Shown: positions 1 through 11,207 of the stretch, one piece after another
Layout of the letters: each line of letters begins with the position of its first letter
Position numbering within the stretch: the stretch's first letter is position 1
Assembly: GCA_964017235.1 (NCBI GenBank)
Contig: OZ024931.1
Span: 23,970,189 to 24,034,188, forward strand
Direction of reading: 5' to 3'
From: Sabellastarte sp. h YS-2021
Taxonomy: Eukaryota; Annelida; Polychaeta; Sabellida; Sabellidae
DNA length: 64,000 bases
Made by a program: the position numbers and the translations under genes
The notes under the pieces: generated by a model
The model's input: the letters and a program-made list of their open reading frames with translations, nothing else
Told to the model about the DNA's origin: nothing
Database searches by the model: none

Positions 1-947
1 AAAAGTTTTTTTTTTGTAAACATTTAAAGGAGGCTTTTCAGATCTTTCTGATAAAGCTCTGATTACATTGCAATATCTTAATCATCAAAGAGTATTGCTT
101 TGGTAACACTACCTCTTTGCTTTTGCTTTTAGCATACAGACTTATCAACCTGTGTAGCTAGCATTTTTTTAAGGAGCTGAAAACAGGTGTCTACATTCTT
201 ATGCTTTGACTCATGTTTGGAAAAAAAATGGCCAAATTATTTACACTTTTAATGGAAGTATCAGCCTTGAACGAGGCTGTAAACCAAATTAAGGTCATTT
301 AATTTAGTCTGGCTTAAGATTTGCTTTGACACACTCAAGGTTGTTTTGCAATTAAACACAAGTTTAATTCTAATTCTTTAATTCAGATATTAACATGTAC
401 ATCGGTATTATAATTTATTAAAACACAAGTTGTTGTATGAAGGTCTCAGTGAAGTGTGTGGGAATCTTTCTACATTTTAATCTCCAAGGTATATTATAAC
501 AACATATCAGGACATCTGGTCACTGACACTGTAAGGTAATGAGAGGGATCTGGAAGACCCTACTAGCCTCGATAATGACTCTAAAATAATTAACATCCAC
601 AACAAAGGTTGACTCCAGGATATTTGATTTGGGGACATTAATCACCTATCTGGCATTGTGTTTACTCCTCATCAGTTGTTAGAGACTAAACCTAAATGAA
701 ATTAACAATCCTGAGTAGAAATAAAAGTGTGAACATTATTTTTCGCTTAAATCATTTTCGCTCAAATTAATTTCACCAAAATGCCAGAAACAGTCATTTT
801 CACCAAAGTCATGTCTGTTTGCAAAGTAGGAATCATTAAATAATTAAATTTATCTTGATTCAAAATGATATGAAATGCAACTACATGTAGATCTAGCGCA
901 TCAGGGAACTGATGCAAATTGTCCGGAGAGACAACTTAACTAAAGCC
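1..947. other. AT-rich sequence with no recognisable gene
   Basis: No open frame with coding character, RNA gene or clear repeat boundary was seen. The sequence is AT-rich and resembles intergenic or intronic DNA. Confidence 0.5.
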
Positions 948-1815
948 AGTGAACCATAGTTTGACCTTGGTGGAGAGACCCAAGGCCAAATCTGACCACA
1001 TCAAAACATTCCCATTCCATGATTTCCTATATGTTGGTTTCACATCCTAAAAATTTATGAACAATAATAAACAAGTTATAAGCACTTTTAAGTTTGGCTA
1101 CCCTCATTTGACCTTAAAGGACAGGCCCCAGGTAAAATCTGACCACTTCAGAGGATTCCTGGTCCGTAATATCCTACAGGTAGATTTTACATACCAAACC
1201 TCTAGGAGCAATAATAAGTGAGTTAAAAGCACTTTTAAGTTTGGCTACCCTTGTCTGACCTTGAAGGAGAGGCCCAAAGTCAAATCTGAACACATCACAA
1301 GATTCCCAGACAATGATTACCTTATAAGCACTTATAAGTTTGGCTACCATTGTTTGACCTTGAAGGAGGGCCCAAGATCAAATCTGACCACATCAGAAGA
1401 TTCCTAGCCCATGATTTCCTACAGGTTGGTTTCATATCCCAAAAATAATTCTAGCAAAAATAAGCAAGTTATAAGTGCAATGTACTTTTTAAAGTTTGGC
1501 TTCCCTCGTTTGACCTTGAAGGAGGGGCCCACAGTGAAATCTGAACGCATTAGAAGATTTCCATGATTTTCTATCAGTTGGTTTCATACCCCAAACCTCT
1601 AGGACCAATAATAAGCATGTTATAGGCACTTTTAACTTTGGCTAACCTGATTTGACCTTGAAGGCGGGGCCCAAGGTCAAATTTGTCCACATCAACAGAT
1701 TCCCAGCTCATTATTTCCTTGGTTGGTTACACACTCCAAACCTCTAGGAGCAATAATAAGTGAGTTATAGACACTTTTAAGTTTGACTACCATTGTTTGA
1801 CCTGTTTAACATGCT
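948..1815 (+). repeat. Diverged array of the 147-bp satellite (about six units)
   Basis: About six degenerate units repeat the phrase order of the 147-bp monomer found at 32, 35 and 40-42 kb: TTTGACCTTGAAGGAG, then CCAAGGTCAAATCTGACCAC, a 'cccatgatttcct' block, 'cctctaggaccaataataag' and 'gagttataagcac'. Indels shorten several units. The divergence from the homogeneous arrays suggests an old array that is no longer being homogenised. Confidence 0.8.
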
Positions 1816-1866
1816 TGATATTTGGCCGACCCACTCCGACAAGCCTGGAAACTACAACCATGCTGT

Positions 1867-2776
1867 TAGGCCCCAACTCATGATCAGGAACATCTCAAGA
1901 TTGTACTTGCACAAGCTCAAGATCTTGAGTTGAGGCAAACATCTTGAGATTATGAAGAACATCTTGAGTTGGTGCTGCCCAAACTTAAGATAATGTATGT
2001 TGAGTTGTCATTAGCCTACAAGTGTGGCTTCCAACTATAATCTGGCAAAGAATTACAATTGTATTGAATATAAAACTTGCTGATTATCCAATCAAAGGTA
2101 TTTGTGTGTGTTGTCTGAACTTTTTCTCAGATTCTTACTTACACTCCTATAATTGTTGTTGTGTTGTCAGGTGTTTTCTGGGACTAGAATATCAATTGCA
2201 CTTTATAGCACTGAATCCTCTTATTAACAGGTTCATTAAGTATGATTGATATTTACCCTTGATATATTAAGGCAGTAATTCCCCCCCCCCCCAAAAAAAA
2301 AAAAAAAAAAAGTTATTGAAATAAAATTATAATGTTTAATGGTTAGAACTGATGACTTTTTGGTTCTTCATTACATTTTATATTACATTTTTTTATTACA
2401 GTTATATTTAAAACCCAGGTTCACAGAAATAAATCACAATTCATGTAAACATGAATACTTACATCTGTGTGATTCTTTGTAGTTATACAAAAAACAACAA
2501 AAAAGAACTCCTCATAATGCCACAAAAATTGTATTTAAATGGCAATGACTACCTAACTGAGTTAGTACACTAAATATTGACTAGTCACTAAAATTAGCCA
2601 ATCAGTTATTAGTAGACTTCAATTAATCAGCAAATTATAACCTTAGGTAAACATCTTAAGTTTGTGCAGCCCAATCTCGAAATGGTTCTCCCATCTTGAG
2701 ATGTTTGCCCCAACTCAAGATCTTGAGTTTGTGCAAGGACAATCTTGCGATGTTCCCAATTGCGAGTTTGTGCTCA
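1867..2776. mobile_element. Foldback MITE with inverted repeats of about 125 bp
   Basis: The left arm (about 1867-1995) and right arm (about 2645-2776) are inverted copies. Both contain CAAGATCTTGAGTT, a 'ggaacatc.caagattgt.cttgcacaa' block and 'aaacttaagat'. The interior (1996-2644) shows no transposase; the 75-residue ORF there looks random. The flanks (1802-1866 and 2777-2880) read as one disrupted unit similar to family C, so the MITE appears to have inserted into that repeat. The target duplication was not resolved. Confidence 0.75.
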
Positions 2777-2880
2777 ACAATACCATGACACTGCACACCG
2801 ACACCCCAATGTCCCACCAAATATGAACTTCTTATGCCTCATGCGATTGGTCGAAACTGTAGTGGCATAGCCTTTAAAGG
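2777..2880 (+). repeat. Fragment resembling the family C 146-bp repeat
   Basis: The text 'accatgacactgcacaccgacacc', then 'caatgtcccaccaaatatgaacttc', parallels the C monomer at 17.5-18.2 kb (accatgacgttgcacacc, ccaatgtccctaccaagtatcaacttc). It is a single degenerate unit, continuing from about 1802-1866 across the MITE. Confidence 0.6.
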
Positions 2881-3030
2881 CTGTAGAGTAAAATCAGTTA
2901 AAGTGACCAAATCAGCCATTACATTGCTATAGAAATACCAAAATAAAGGAACAGAATGTTGTGGATATAATTTTACTACAGAACACAAGTTTGCCTTGAT
3001 AAGGCTCAATTCTGCTCAATAGTTCTTCAT

Positions 3031-3175
3031 TTATTTATTTATTTGGGTTTTAACGTCGCTTTCAACACATTGTATAGGTCATATCATGGCGGGTAGTTTT
3101 ACGGGCAGAGGAAACCGGTAAATACAGGTGGTCAAGGTTCTGTACTGCAAACTGCCGACCAATGGTAGCAAAACA
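3031..3175 (-). mobile_element. SINE, 3' half
   Basis: Read on the minus strand, it ends in a tail of AAATAAATAAATAAAT preceded by a GACGTTAAAACCC block and an 'aaactacccgccatgatatgacct' block. The same 3' half occurs at 39100-39290 (plus) and 58485-58690 (minus). The tRNA-like head is missing or too diverged to recognise. Confidence 0.7.
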
Positions 3176-5473
3176 CTAATACCTGTTATGAGACATGTGT
3201 ACATATATTATGTACACAATATTAGTAATATTGCAAGATTAGTTTGAAGTTTAAAATATTTTTAATGTTTATGCCACTGTAAGCTCTGACTACATCAAAA
3301 TATTCAAAAAATGGAGTTAAGTTCTGGATTTCCCAAGGCTACAAATAATCACTACCTGAAAAATACAACCCCAGATTTTACTACCGATTTCACAGCACTA
3401 ACTCCAGGTAAAAACAAGTACAAAGTTGTGCACTTTCTAAACCTTACAGTTGATCAGACTGTCTGCTTTACCGGAAGACTAAAACTTGGCAAAAAATACA
3501 CAGACAAGACAACAACACAAATGTACCATTCCCAGGCCAATATATGTTAAATATGTTTCCTATAGAGTAGGATCTGTATAATTAGAATCAGTAACACAGG
3601 AAGTTGTACAAAATTGTAATCACTTTTGAGATACCAATACCAGAAAGGGCAATAGTTTTGTGGTAGAAAAATTATATTACTGGAATCTAGTCATAATTTG
3701 TGGATTACATCATATATCTCTGTACACCCCATCCCTGAATTTGCTCCAGGGTTTTGCCCTAGCATGAAGATTTCCTGCAGTTCCTATAGCCCGGTGTAGC
3801 CTCGCTGAAGGCTCACGTTTCTTTGCAGTTCAGATAATGGAGTTTCAGTTTATATAATGTGCTTATACATGTACTGACTTTTACAGCAGCACACAGCTAA
3901 GAGAAAGTCTCTAGTCTCTACCATGGTCTGTAGTGACATGCCAAGGATCAGATAACATCAAACTATTGGATTTTTCCATAAAGTTTGTACAGATTTTATC
4001 TGATCAAGATATCCATAGCTCATTCGTATCTCATTTGTAGCTCATCCGGGAGTGTCCTTATTGTCCCTAAACCCATCCTAGATGTCTTTGTGGCATCCCT
4101 TTCATCCTTGACACTACTGCGCAAACAAATATCTGTAAAGACATTGCCAGATCTAACCAGATCTCCTACGGAAAGGGTTTGCGGATTAGAAAACAGTCAC
4201 AAGATCAATCCTTTGTGCAGTCTTTTCATCCGCAAACCTGTCCGTGGCGGTCCGTAGCAGATCCGTGGCAGTTCCATAAGTGTTTTACATGACCCACCCT
4301 CATGCCTTGTGCATCCCTATCAGTTACCATATATGGAACCGTGGGCTATATCTGTGGCACATCTGGGTATTTGTAACTGGGCTCTAAGGAAAGGTGTGAC
4401 TGATGCATAACCAGTTTTTTTGAACACTTAAGAGTCCAATTTATTTATTATACAACTGGCCTTATGTATTACTTTTTTAAATTTCTAATAGACAGGGCAA
4501 TAAAATGATTTTATAAATATTACACCAAGCCTTGATTTAATATAGATTGTGCACTGAACCTTGGGGAAAATTTTCAGAAATTTACAGTACTCATGGGCTT
4601 ATAAAAAAAGGTTCAGTTTTCTGTCTTGCAAAAAGCAAAAGTTATTTGGAGTCTTTGCTGGTGATATCATAAATCTGACTCTAGATGTAAAATCTGTGTT
4701 GAAAAGAGGCTGGTAATAATTGTTTTCAGCTTCTTCATTTTTTCTACACAGTAAAAAAAGACTTTTTTTTCAGACTATGCTGACATAGTTATCTGACAAG
4801 ACTAGCTTTTTAAGGAACATCCATGTTATTCTCAATGTTTGGAGTCATTTGCTTATCCAGCATAACTAGGAAATTATCTAGGGTTTGAACCAAATGTCTT
4901 CCCAATTTAAAAACCGGTGAGTGAACTGCTTACATACATTACTGCTGATTAATAATATAAATAAGGGATAAATACTGACACTTTTAGAGAAATGTCTGTT
5001 CCTAAAACCTCACTGCAGTAACAATCTCTTATGTTGTCTACAAAATTAATGTATTTCATGTACAACTCTTCTTTTGGTAATAACTGTAAAAATATTAGCT
5101 TGCAAAAAAGAGTACACATTCTTGTCTGTATATTAGGGATAGATTAGCTAGAAAAAAAGGGAGAGACTACCAAAATAACAGTGCATATTTTATGGGGATA
5201 TTTATCTCTGTCTATTCATTAATTTTTTAACTTAATGTTTAAATCTTTGGTATTGACTGTTTTTCAGTTACAAATTCCTGACAAAATTGATAATTTGAGT
5301 CACAGTATTGTTAGAAACTGTTTATAAATAATTACATTATAAGGTATATTGTGTATCCCCATTCTAAAAGGTAACAGCACAGTCTTTATTCATCCTGGTG
5401 ATGGCGGAAACCCATTTGTCAGCCACTTGACTTGTAAAAACCTGTTGAAAGTAATCTGTCACAACACAATACA
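3176..5473. other. No gene recognised; one imperfect stem-loop at 4168-4246
   Basis: ORFs of 79 and 90 residues have no domain signature and no splice context. The only structure noted is an inverted repeat: GGTTTGCGGAT at 4177-4187 pairs with ATCCGCAAACC at 4228-4238, with partial extension outward. Confidence 0.5.
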
Positions 5474-5747
5474 ACAAGAGGAGAGTGCCCGTGAACGGGC
5501 ACTGTGTCAGCTGACTGAATGTTTTTGATTTGTGATGGTGATAATGAGAGGAAAGCATAATTATCAGGGAAAGGGCTGTACAGAAATACAGTAAATGGTA
5601 ACTGAACAGCATGTTCGAAAGATATTCCGAAGCTGACAGAAGGAAAGGACAAAAAAGTTGTGCCCTGCAAATGGTATTATGAAATAAAGTAACAAGGTAA
5701 TTGTTTAAGTGTAAAAAGTAGGTTAAAAATATTTAAAGAAATACTAT

Positions 5748-6566
5748 AAATGCAATATCCTCGTTCGACCATGAAGAAGGGATCCAAAGGTCAAATCTGA
5801 CCATACCAAAAGATTCCCAGCCAAAGAATTTAGGATGGTTTACCATCCCAAACCTGTCGGACCAATAATAAGTGAGTCATAGGCACTTTTTAAGTTTGGC
5901 TATCCTTGTTTGACCTTGACGGAGGGGTCTAAGGTCAAATCCGACCACACAAAAAAATTCCCAGCCCATGATTTCCTGTAGCTTGTTTACCATCCCAAAC
6001 CTGTAGGACCAATAATAAGCGAGTTATAAGCAATTGTAAGTTTGGCTATCCTCAATTGACCTTGAAGGAGGGGTCCCAGGTCAAATCTGACCACACCAAA
6101 AGAATCCCAGCCCATGATTTCCTATATGTTGGTTTACCATCCCAAACCTCCAAGACCAATAATACGCGAGTTATAAGCACTTTAAGTTTGGCTATCTTCG
6201 TTTGACCTGGAAGGAGGGGTCTAAGGTGAAATCCGACCACACCAAAAGATTCCCAGCCCATGATTTTCTATAGGTTGGTTTTCCATTCCAAACCTCTAGG
6301 ACCAATAATAAGCGAGTTATAAGCACTTTTAAGTTTGGCTATCCTCATTTGACCTTGAAGGAGGGGTCCAAGGTGAAATCCGACCACACCAAAAAATTCC
6401 CAGCTCATGATTTTCTATAGGTTGGTTTTCATTCCAAACCTCTAGGACCAATAATAAGCGAGTTATAAGCACTTTTATGTTTGGCTATCCTCATTTGACC
6501 TTGAAGGAGGGTTCCAAGGTCAAATCGGACCATATTAACAGATTCCCAGCCCATGATTTCCTACAG
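5748..6566 (+). repeat. 147-bp satellite, six units inside A1
   Basis: The units start near 5760, 5905, 6045, 6192, 6338 and 6482 with 'tttggctatcctcgtttgacc', and each carries paired TTTGACCTT and AAGGTCAAA blocks. The monomer is the same as in element B, but these copies have their own variants, such as 'ccaggtcaaatctgaccacaccaaaagaatccc'. Confidence 0.9.
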
Positions 6567-8930
6567 GTTGGATACAATGATTTACTCAACAGTGAGAACC
6601 TGAAAGAAGCTATTGCTCAGCTATGCCATGACATAGAGGTCTGCAATTTCACTATGTTATAGCTGACCAAAACGTCTGTGAATAACATATTTAACAAAAT
6701 GCTCTAAATGTAATAGTTTTCAAGTTACAACTGATTTACTCAAGAGTGAGAACCTCAAAGTAACTATTACTCAGCTATGCAATGAGCTACATGTCTGAAT
6801 TTTTGCTCTGTTATAGCTGACCTAAAAGTAGGTGAACAACATATTCAAGCAAAATACTGTAAATGCAATAGTTTTCAAGTTACAACTGATTTACTCAATA
6901 GTGAGAACCTGAAAATAGCTATTGCTCCGCTATGCCACGAGCTATAGGTCTGTAATTTCACTATGTTATAGCTAACCCAAAAGTAGGTGAACAATATATT
7001 TTAACAAAATACTCCAAATGCAATATTTTTCAAGTTATAGCCGATTTACTCAACAGTCAGTGCCTGAGAATAGCTATTGCTCAGTTGTGCCATGAGCTAC
7101 AGGTCTGTAATTTCACTATGTTATAGCTGGCCCAAAAGTAGCTGAATAACATATTTGCACAAATTTCTGTAAAGGCAATAGTTTTCCAATTACAACTGAT
7201 TTACTCAACAGTGAGAACTTCAAAGTAGCTATTACTCAGCTATGCAATGAGCCACAGGTCTGGAACTTCACTATGTTATAGCTGACCCCAAAATAGGTGA
7301 ATAACATATTGCAACAAAATACTCTAAATGCAATAGTTTCCAAGTTATAAGTGATTTACTCAACAGTGATAACCTAAAAGTAGCTATTACTCAGCTATGC
7401 CATGAGCTACAGGTCTGAAATTTTACTATGTTATAGCTGACCCCAAAGTAGCTGAATAACATATTTATACGAAATTCTCTAAATGCAATAGTTTTCAAAT
7501 TATAAGTGATTTACTCAACATTGAGAACTTCAAAGTAGCTATTACTCAGCTATGCAATGAGTCACAGGTCTGGAACTTCACTATGTTATAGCTGACCCCA
7601 AAATAGGTGAATAACATATTGAAACAAAATACTCTAAATGCAATAATTTCCAAGTTATAAGCAATTTACTCAACAGTGATAACCTCAAAGTAGCTATTAC
7701 TCAGCTATGCCATGAGCTACAGGTCTGAAATTTTACTATGTTATAGCTGACCCAAAAGTAGGTGAACAACATATTTAAGCAAAATACTGTACATGCAATA
7801 GTTTTCAAGTTACAACTGATTTACTCAATAGTGATGACCTAAAAGTAGCTATTACTCAGCTATGCCATGAGCTACAGGTCTGAAATTTTACTATGTTATA
7901 GCTGACCCAAAAGTAGCTGAATAACATATTTATACTAAATTCTCTAAATGCAATAGTTTTGCAATTACAACTGATTTACTCAAGAGTGAGAACCTCAAAG
8001 TAGTTATTACTCAGCTATGCAATGAGCTACAGGTCTGAAATTTCACTATGTTATAGCTGACCCAAAAGTAGGTGAACAACATATTTAAGCAAAATACTGT
8101 AAATGCAATAGTTTTGAAGTTACAACTGATTTACTCAATAGTGATGACCTAAAAGTAGCTATTACTCAGCTATGCCATGAGCTACAGGTCTGAAATTTTA
8201 CTATGTTATAGCTGACCCAAAAGTAGCTGAATAACATATTTATACGAAATTCTCTAAATGCAATAGTTTTCCAATTACAACTGATTTACTCAATAGTGAG
8301 AACTTTAAAGTAGCTATTACTCAGCTATGCCATGACCTACAGATCTGAAATTTCACTATGTTATAGCTGGCCCCAAAGTAGCTGAATAACCTATTTATAC
8401 GAAATTCTCTAAATGCAATAGGTTTTAAGTTACAAGTGATTTACTCAATAGTGAGAACTTCAAAGTAGCTATTACTCAGCTATGCAATGAGCCACAGATC
8501 TGAAACTTCTCTATGTTATAGCTGATCCCAAAATAGGTGAATAATATATTGCAACAAAATACTGTAAATGCAATAGTTTCCAAGTTATAAGCGATTTACT
8601 CAACAGTGATAACCTAAAAGTAGCTATTACTCAGCTATGCCATGAGCTACAGGTCTGAAATTTTACTATGTTATAGCTGACCCAAAAGTAGCTGAATAAC
8701 ATATTTATACGAAATTCTCTAAATGCAATATTTTTGAAGTTATAAGCGATTTACTCAACAGTGATAACCTAAAAGTAGCTATTACTCAGCTATGCCATGA
8801 GCTACAGGTCTAAAATTTTACTATGTTATAGCTGACCCAAAAGTAGCTGAATAACATATTTGTACGAAATTCTCTAAATGCAATAGTTTTTAAGTTACAA
8901 GTGATTTTACTCATGATGGAAGTTACTGAA
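6567..8930 (+). repeat. 155-bp satellite, about 16 units inside A1
   Basis: The unit includes 'gatttactcaacagtgagaa', 'gctattactcagctatgcc', 'ctacaggtctg', 'ttcactatgttatagctga' and 'aaatgcaatagttttcaagtta'. Spacing is about 155 bp. The first and last units are the most diverged, as expected for unequal exchange within an array. Confidence 0.9.
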
Positions 8931-9495
8931 AAGCCCAAAAGTAGCTATTGCTCACTTAGCTATTGAGACAGGCACCCAACTTACTCACCATATTGTAGCT
9001 ATGAAAAAAGTAGCTGAATAACATATTTTAACAAAATGCTCTAAATGCAACACTTTTCAAGTTATAAATGATTTTGTGCATGATTTCATGAATTTTAATG
9101 CATTAAAAATTATTAAAAAAAATTATTTAAAAAAAAGTAAGACAGATCCAGGTCTCATACTCACACAAGAGAATCTACCTGTGGCCTAGTACATATATGC
9201 AAGATATGAGAGAAATCCCTGCAATAGTCACTGAGAAAATTGTGATTAAGTGTTGAAATTTTCACACTTTTGGTGGGGGTACCCCCCTTGTAATGTCTCT
9301 AGCAAACAGACGAACAGACAGATTTGCATGCCTTGAACAATTTTTCATCCTCGATAGATAAGGTATCTTTTAAAAAAACAGCACGTCTCTAGGCCTTGTA
9401 GTTTTGGAGGAGAAGTTGTTCACGCGGACGCGTACGCCCACGCCGCAGAGTGACGACATAATGTCAGCTGACTGACAAGTCAGCTGACATAAAAA

Positions 9496-10540
9496 GGTAC
9501 TGGACAAATCTGCAAGAAATAAGACAACACTTTTTAAACAGTGAATTAAGTTAACGCTACTATAAATTGTGTGCTATGGATAGTTATACAGAGCAGAGTT
9601 TATATGAGAAGAACTCAAACGAAATTTTTGGGACAAAGGAACACAACTGGTGGACTAAAATAAATTTCTAAGCATAATCTGGTCTATCATGTCTGACAGG
9701 GTTAAAATTACAAATATATCTTATCTCTTATCACAGAGCTCTAAATTATCAATTGCAGATAACTCAATGCCCAAAAAATATGTTCTGGAGTAATCTACCA
9801 CAACAGTACACAAGATGCCTCATGCCAGAGTGTCCCAAAACACAAATAATCTGCCACATTGGAATATCAAAATTAAAATACACATAACGGTGAATTTTAC
9901 AAAATAGAAAATTAAATTGTATCCATATGCAAGTCAAAGGTCAAACAGAAGTGCACTGATGAATATTTTTGACCTTTCAGTTAGGCTTGCTCAAGGCCCA
10001 AATTTGTACCAAGGGCCTATTGAAAATATTTTAACAAAGCACTAACAAAGTATTAATAAAGCACTCTCACATGCTGGATAAAGTAAGCTCACCAGACAGT
10101 TTATCATGGCATTATGTAAATGCCAGTATATGTAAGAGTGCATTTTGCAAACTGAATAAAGTGCATTTTTTGATTGATTACAACAATACTATCTTGAGCC
10201 TTAAAGAAGCCCACATGATAGTTACACTACAACTAGTTGTTTGCACAACAAATGGACAGAACTTTTTCATGTTTTTGTTCAAGTAAAGTTTCGTTATGGC
10301 CTTTCATTTTTGTAACTTATTGTAACTGCACTAACCTAGGACAAAGGCTATCCTCTTAATTTCTAAAAAAAAAAAAAAAAAAAAAAAAGAATTATGGGAA
10401 CATATATCTAAAAATTTCTAGAGTCTATCTTATTGAAGAATTTGTAAGTTCTAACACAATATCTTTAATACAATTTTTTTTAAATGTGGCACTTATATTA
10501 CAGTAATATTTATTTGCAGTAATTGGTCACATTGCAACTG
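9496..10540. other. No gene recognised
   Basis: AT-rich sequence with one 71-residue ORF (10071-10286) that shows no domain or splice context. An A25 homopolymer follows at about 10366-10389. Confidence 0.5.
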
Positions 10541-10544
10541 ACAC

Positions 10545-10745
10545 CAACAAACACCTCAAAACCCATCTCTTCAATTCCAGTTTCCCAGCTTAGTCTCCTT
10601 CCCTCTTGGTCACACCCACAACTCTGTATTACTGACCTTCAACGCTCCTCGACTCTCCTTATGATAAATGATTTTTGTTAACTAGCGCAATGAGGTCCCC
10701 TTTGTGGGGAAGATATTGTGCCTGCAAAGCAGTAGATTAGATTAG
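10545..10745 (+). mobile_element. LINE 3' end fragment with ATTAG tail
   Basis: It starts in the last codons of a CR1/L2-type ORF2 (HLKTHLFNSSFPA, then stop) and runs through a short 3' UTR to a tail of repeated ATTAG. The same 3' UTR occurs in reverse at 14856-15008, and that copy is interrupted by a MITE. This fragment preserves the uninterrupted 'gactaagctgggaaact' sequence, so it serves as the empty-site reference for the MITE. Confidence 0.8.
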
Positions 10746-10916
10746 ATTAGACCAACATGAGATACCATTCCAGTATGCAGGGGCTTGCATAGATTAGCCC
10801 CTGCGTAATAATTTGGGTTGTCCATTTTACACACTAGAGGTCATTCTGGGCTAGGCCAAAGTTTACCTTCCTGTTCCTATTATACCTAGGTATAGACTGG
10901 GATAAGATTTGCCTAT

Positions 10917-11207
10917 TCAAAGCCCACAGGTGTAAACTATATCTGCCTGAGATAGCTGCAGGATGTCATATTCTATCTGTAACTCTTGCACAGCCCTTTC
11001 TTCAAATTCTGTGTCATTCTGTCTTTTCCTGTACCTCAAGTGAAGTTCATTATACTGTATCTTTAAAGTATCTTTCCTGTACAATTTCGTTGTCAAACCA
11101 TGCCCCTGTCCTCCCTGATTCCCTTTGTCTTCTGTAGCTAAACTATAGTGGACTGTGTGTTGCTGGGATTCACAGAAGGTGGAGTTCTGCTTCTGTTTTT
11201 CTGCCAT
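10917..11207 (-). CDS. Hypothetical protein or exon, 96 residues, unassigned
   Basis: The frame reads from MAEKQKQNST to ADIVYTCGL and has an even, charged composition unlike the random ORFs around it. Residues 44-85 (LYRKDTLKIQYNELHL, KRQNDTEFEERAVQELQIEY) look like an amphipathic or coiled-coil helix. Just upstream on the same strand is 'tatatatcag' before the ATG, which could be a splice acceptor, so this may be a terminal exon rather than a complete gene. No homologous family was recognised. It has the same orientation as MTTP but lies about 16 kb beyond the last firm MTTP exon, and no link is shown. It could be a chance ORF. Confidence 0.35.
   Translation of the reverse strand: MAEKQKQNSTFCESQQHTVHYSLATEDKGNQGGQGHGLTTKLYRKDTLKIQYNELHLRYRKRQNDTEFEERAVQELQIEYDILQLSQADIVYTCGL

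Larger units (their letters stand above)
5474..9495 (+). mobile_element. Family A element, copy A1 (Helentron-like, non-autonomous)
   Basis: The left end has the hairpin GTGCCCGTGAACGGGCAC followed by the arm TGTCAGCTGAC. The body holds six 147-bp units and then about 16 units of about 155 bp. The right end has a GC-rich tract (9421-9450), then a hairpin of GTCAGCTGAC, a short loop and GTCAGCTGAC before 'ATAAAAA'. The same ends and order recur in A2 (34428-38920), and flanking homology stops at these points, which defines the boundaries. There is no protein-coding capacity. The left-hairpin, inverted-arm, tandem-core and 3'-hairpin layout is that of Helentron-derived non-autonomous elements (inference). 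Confidence 0.8.
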
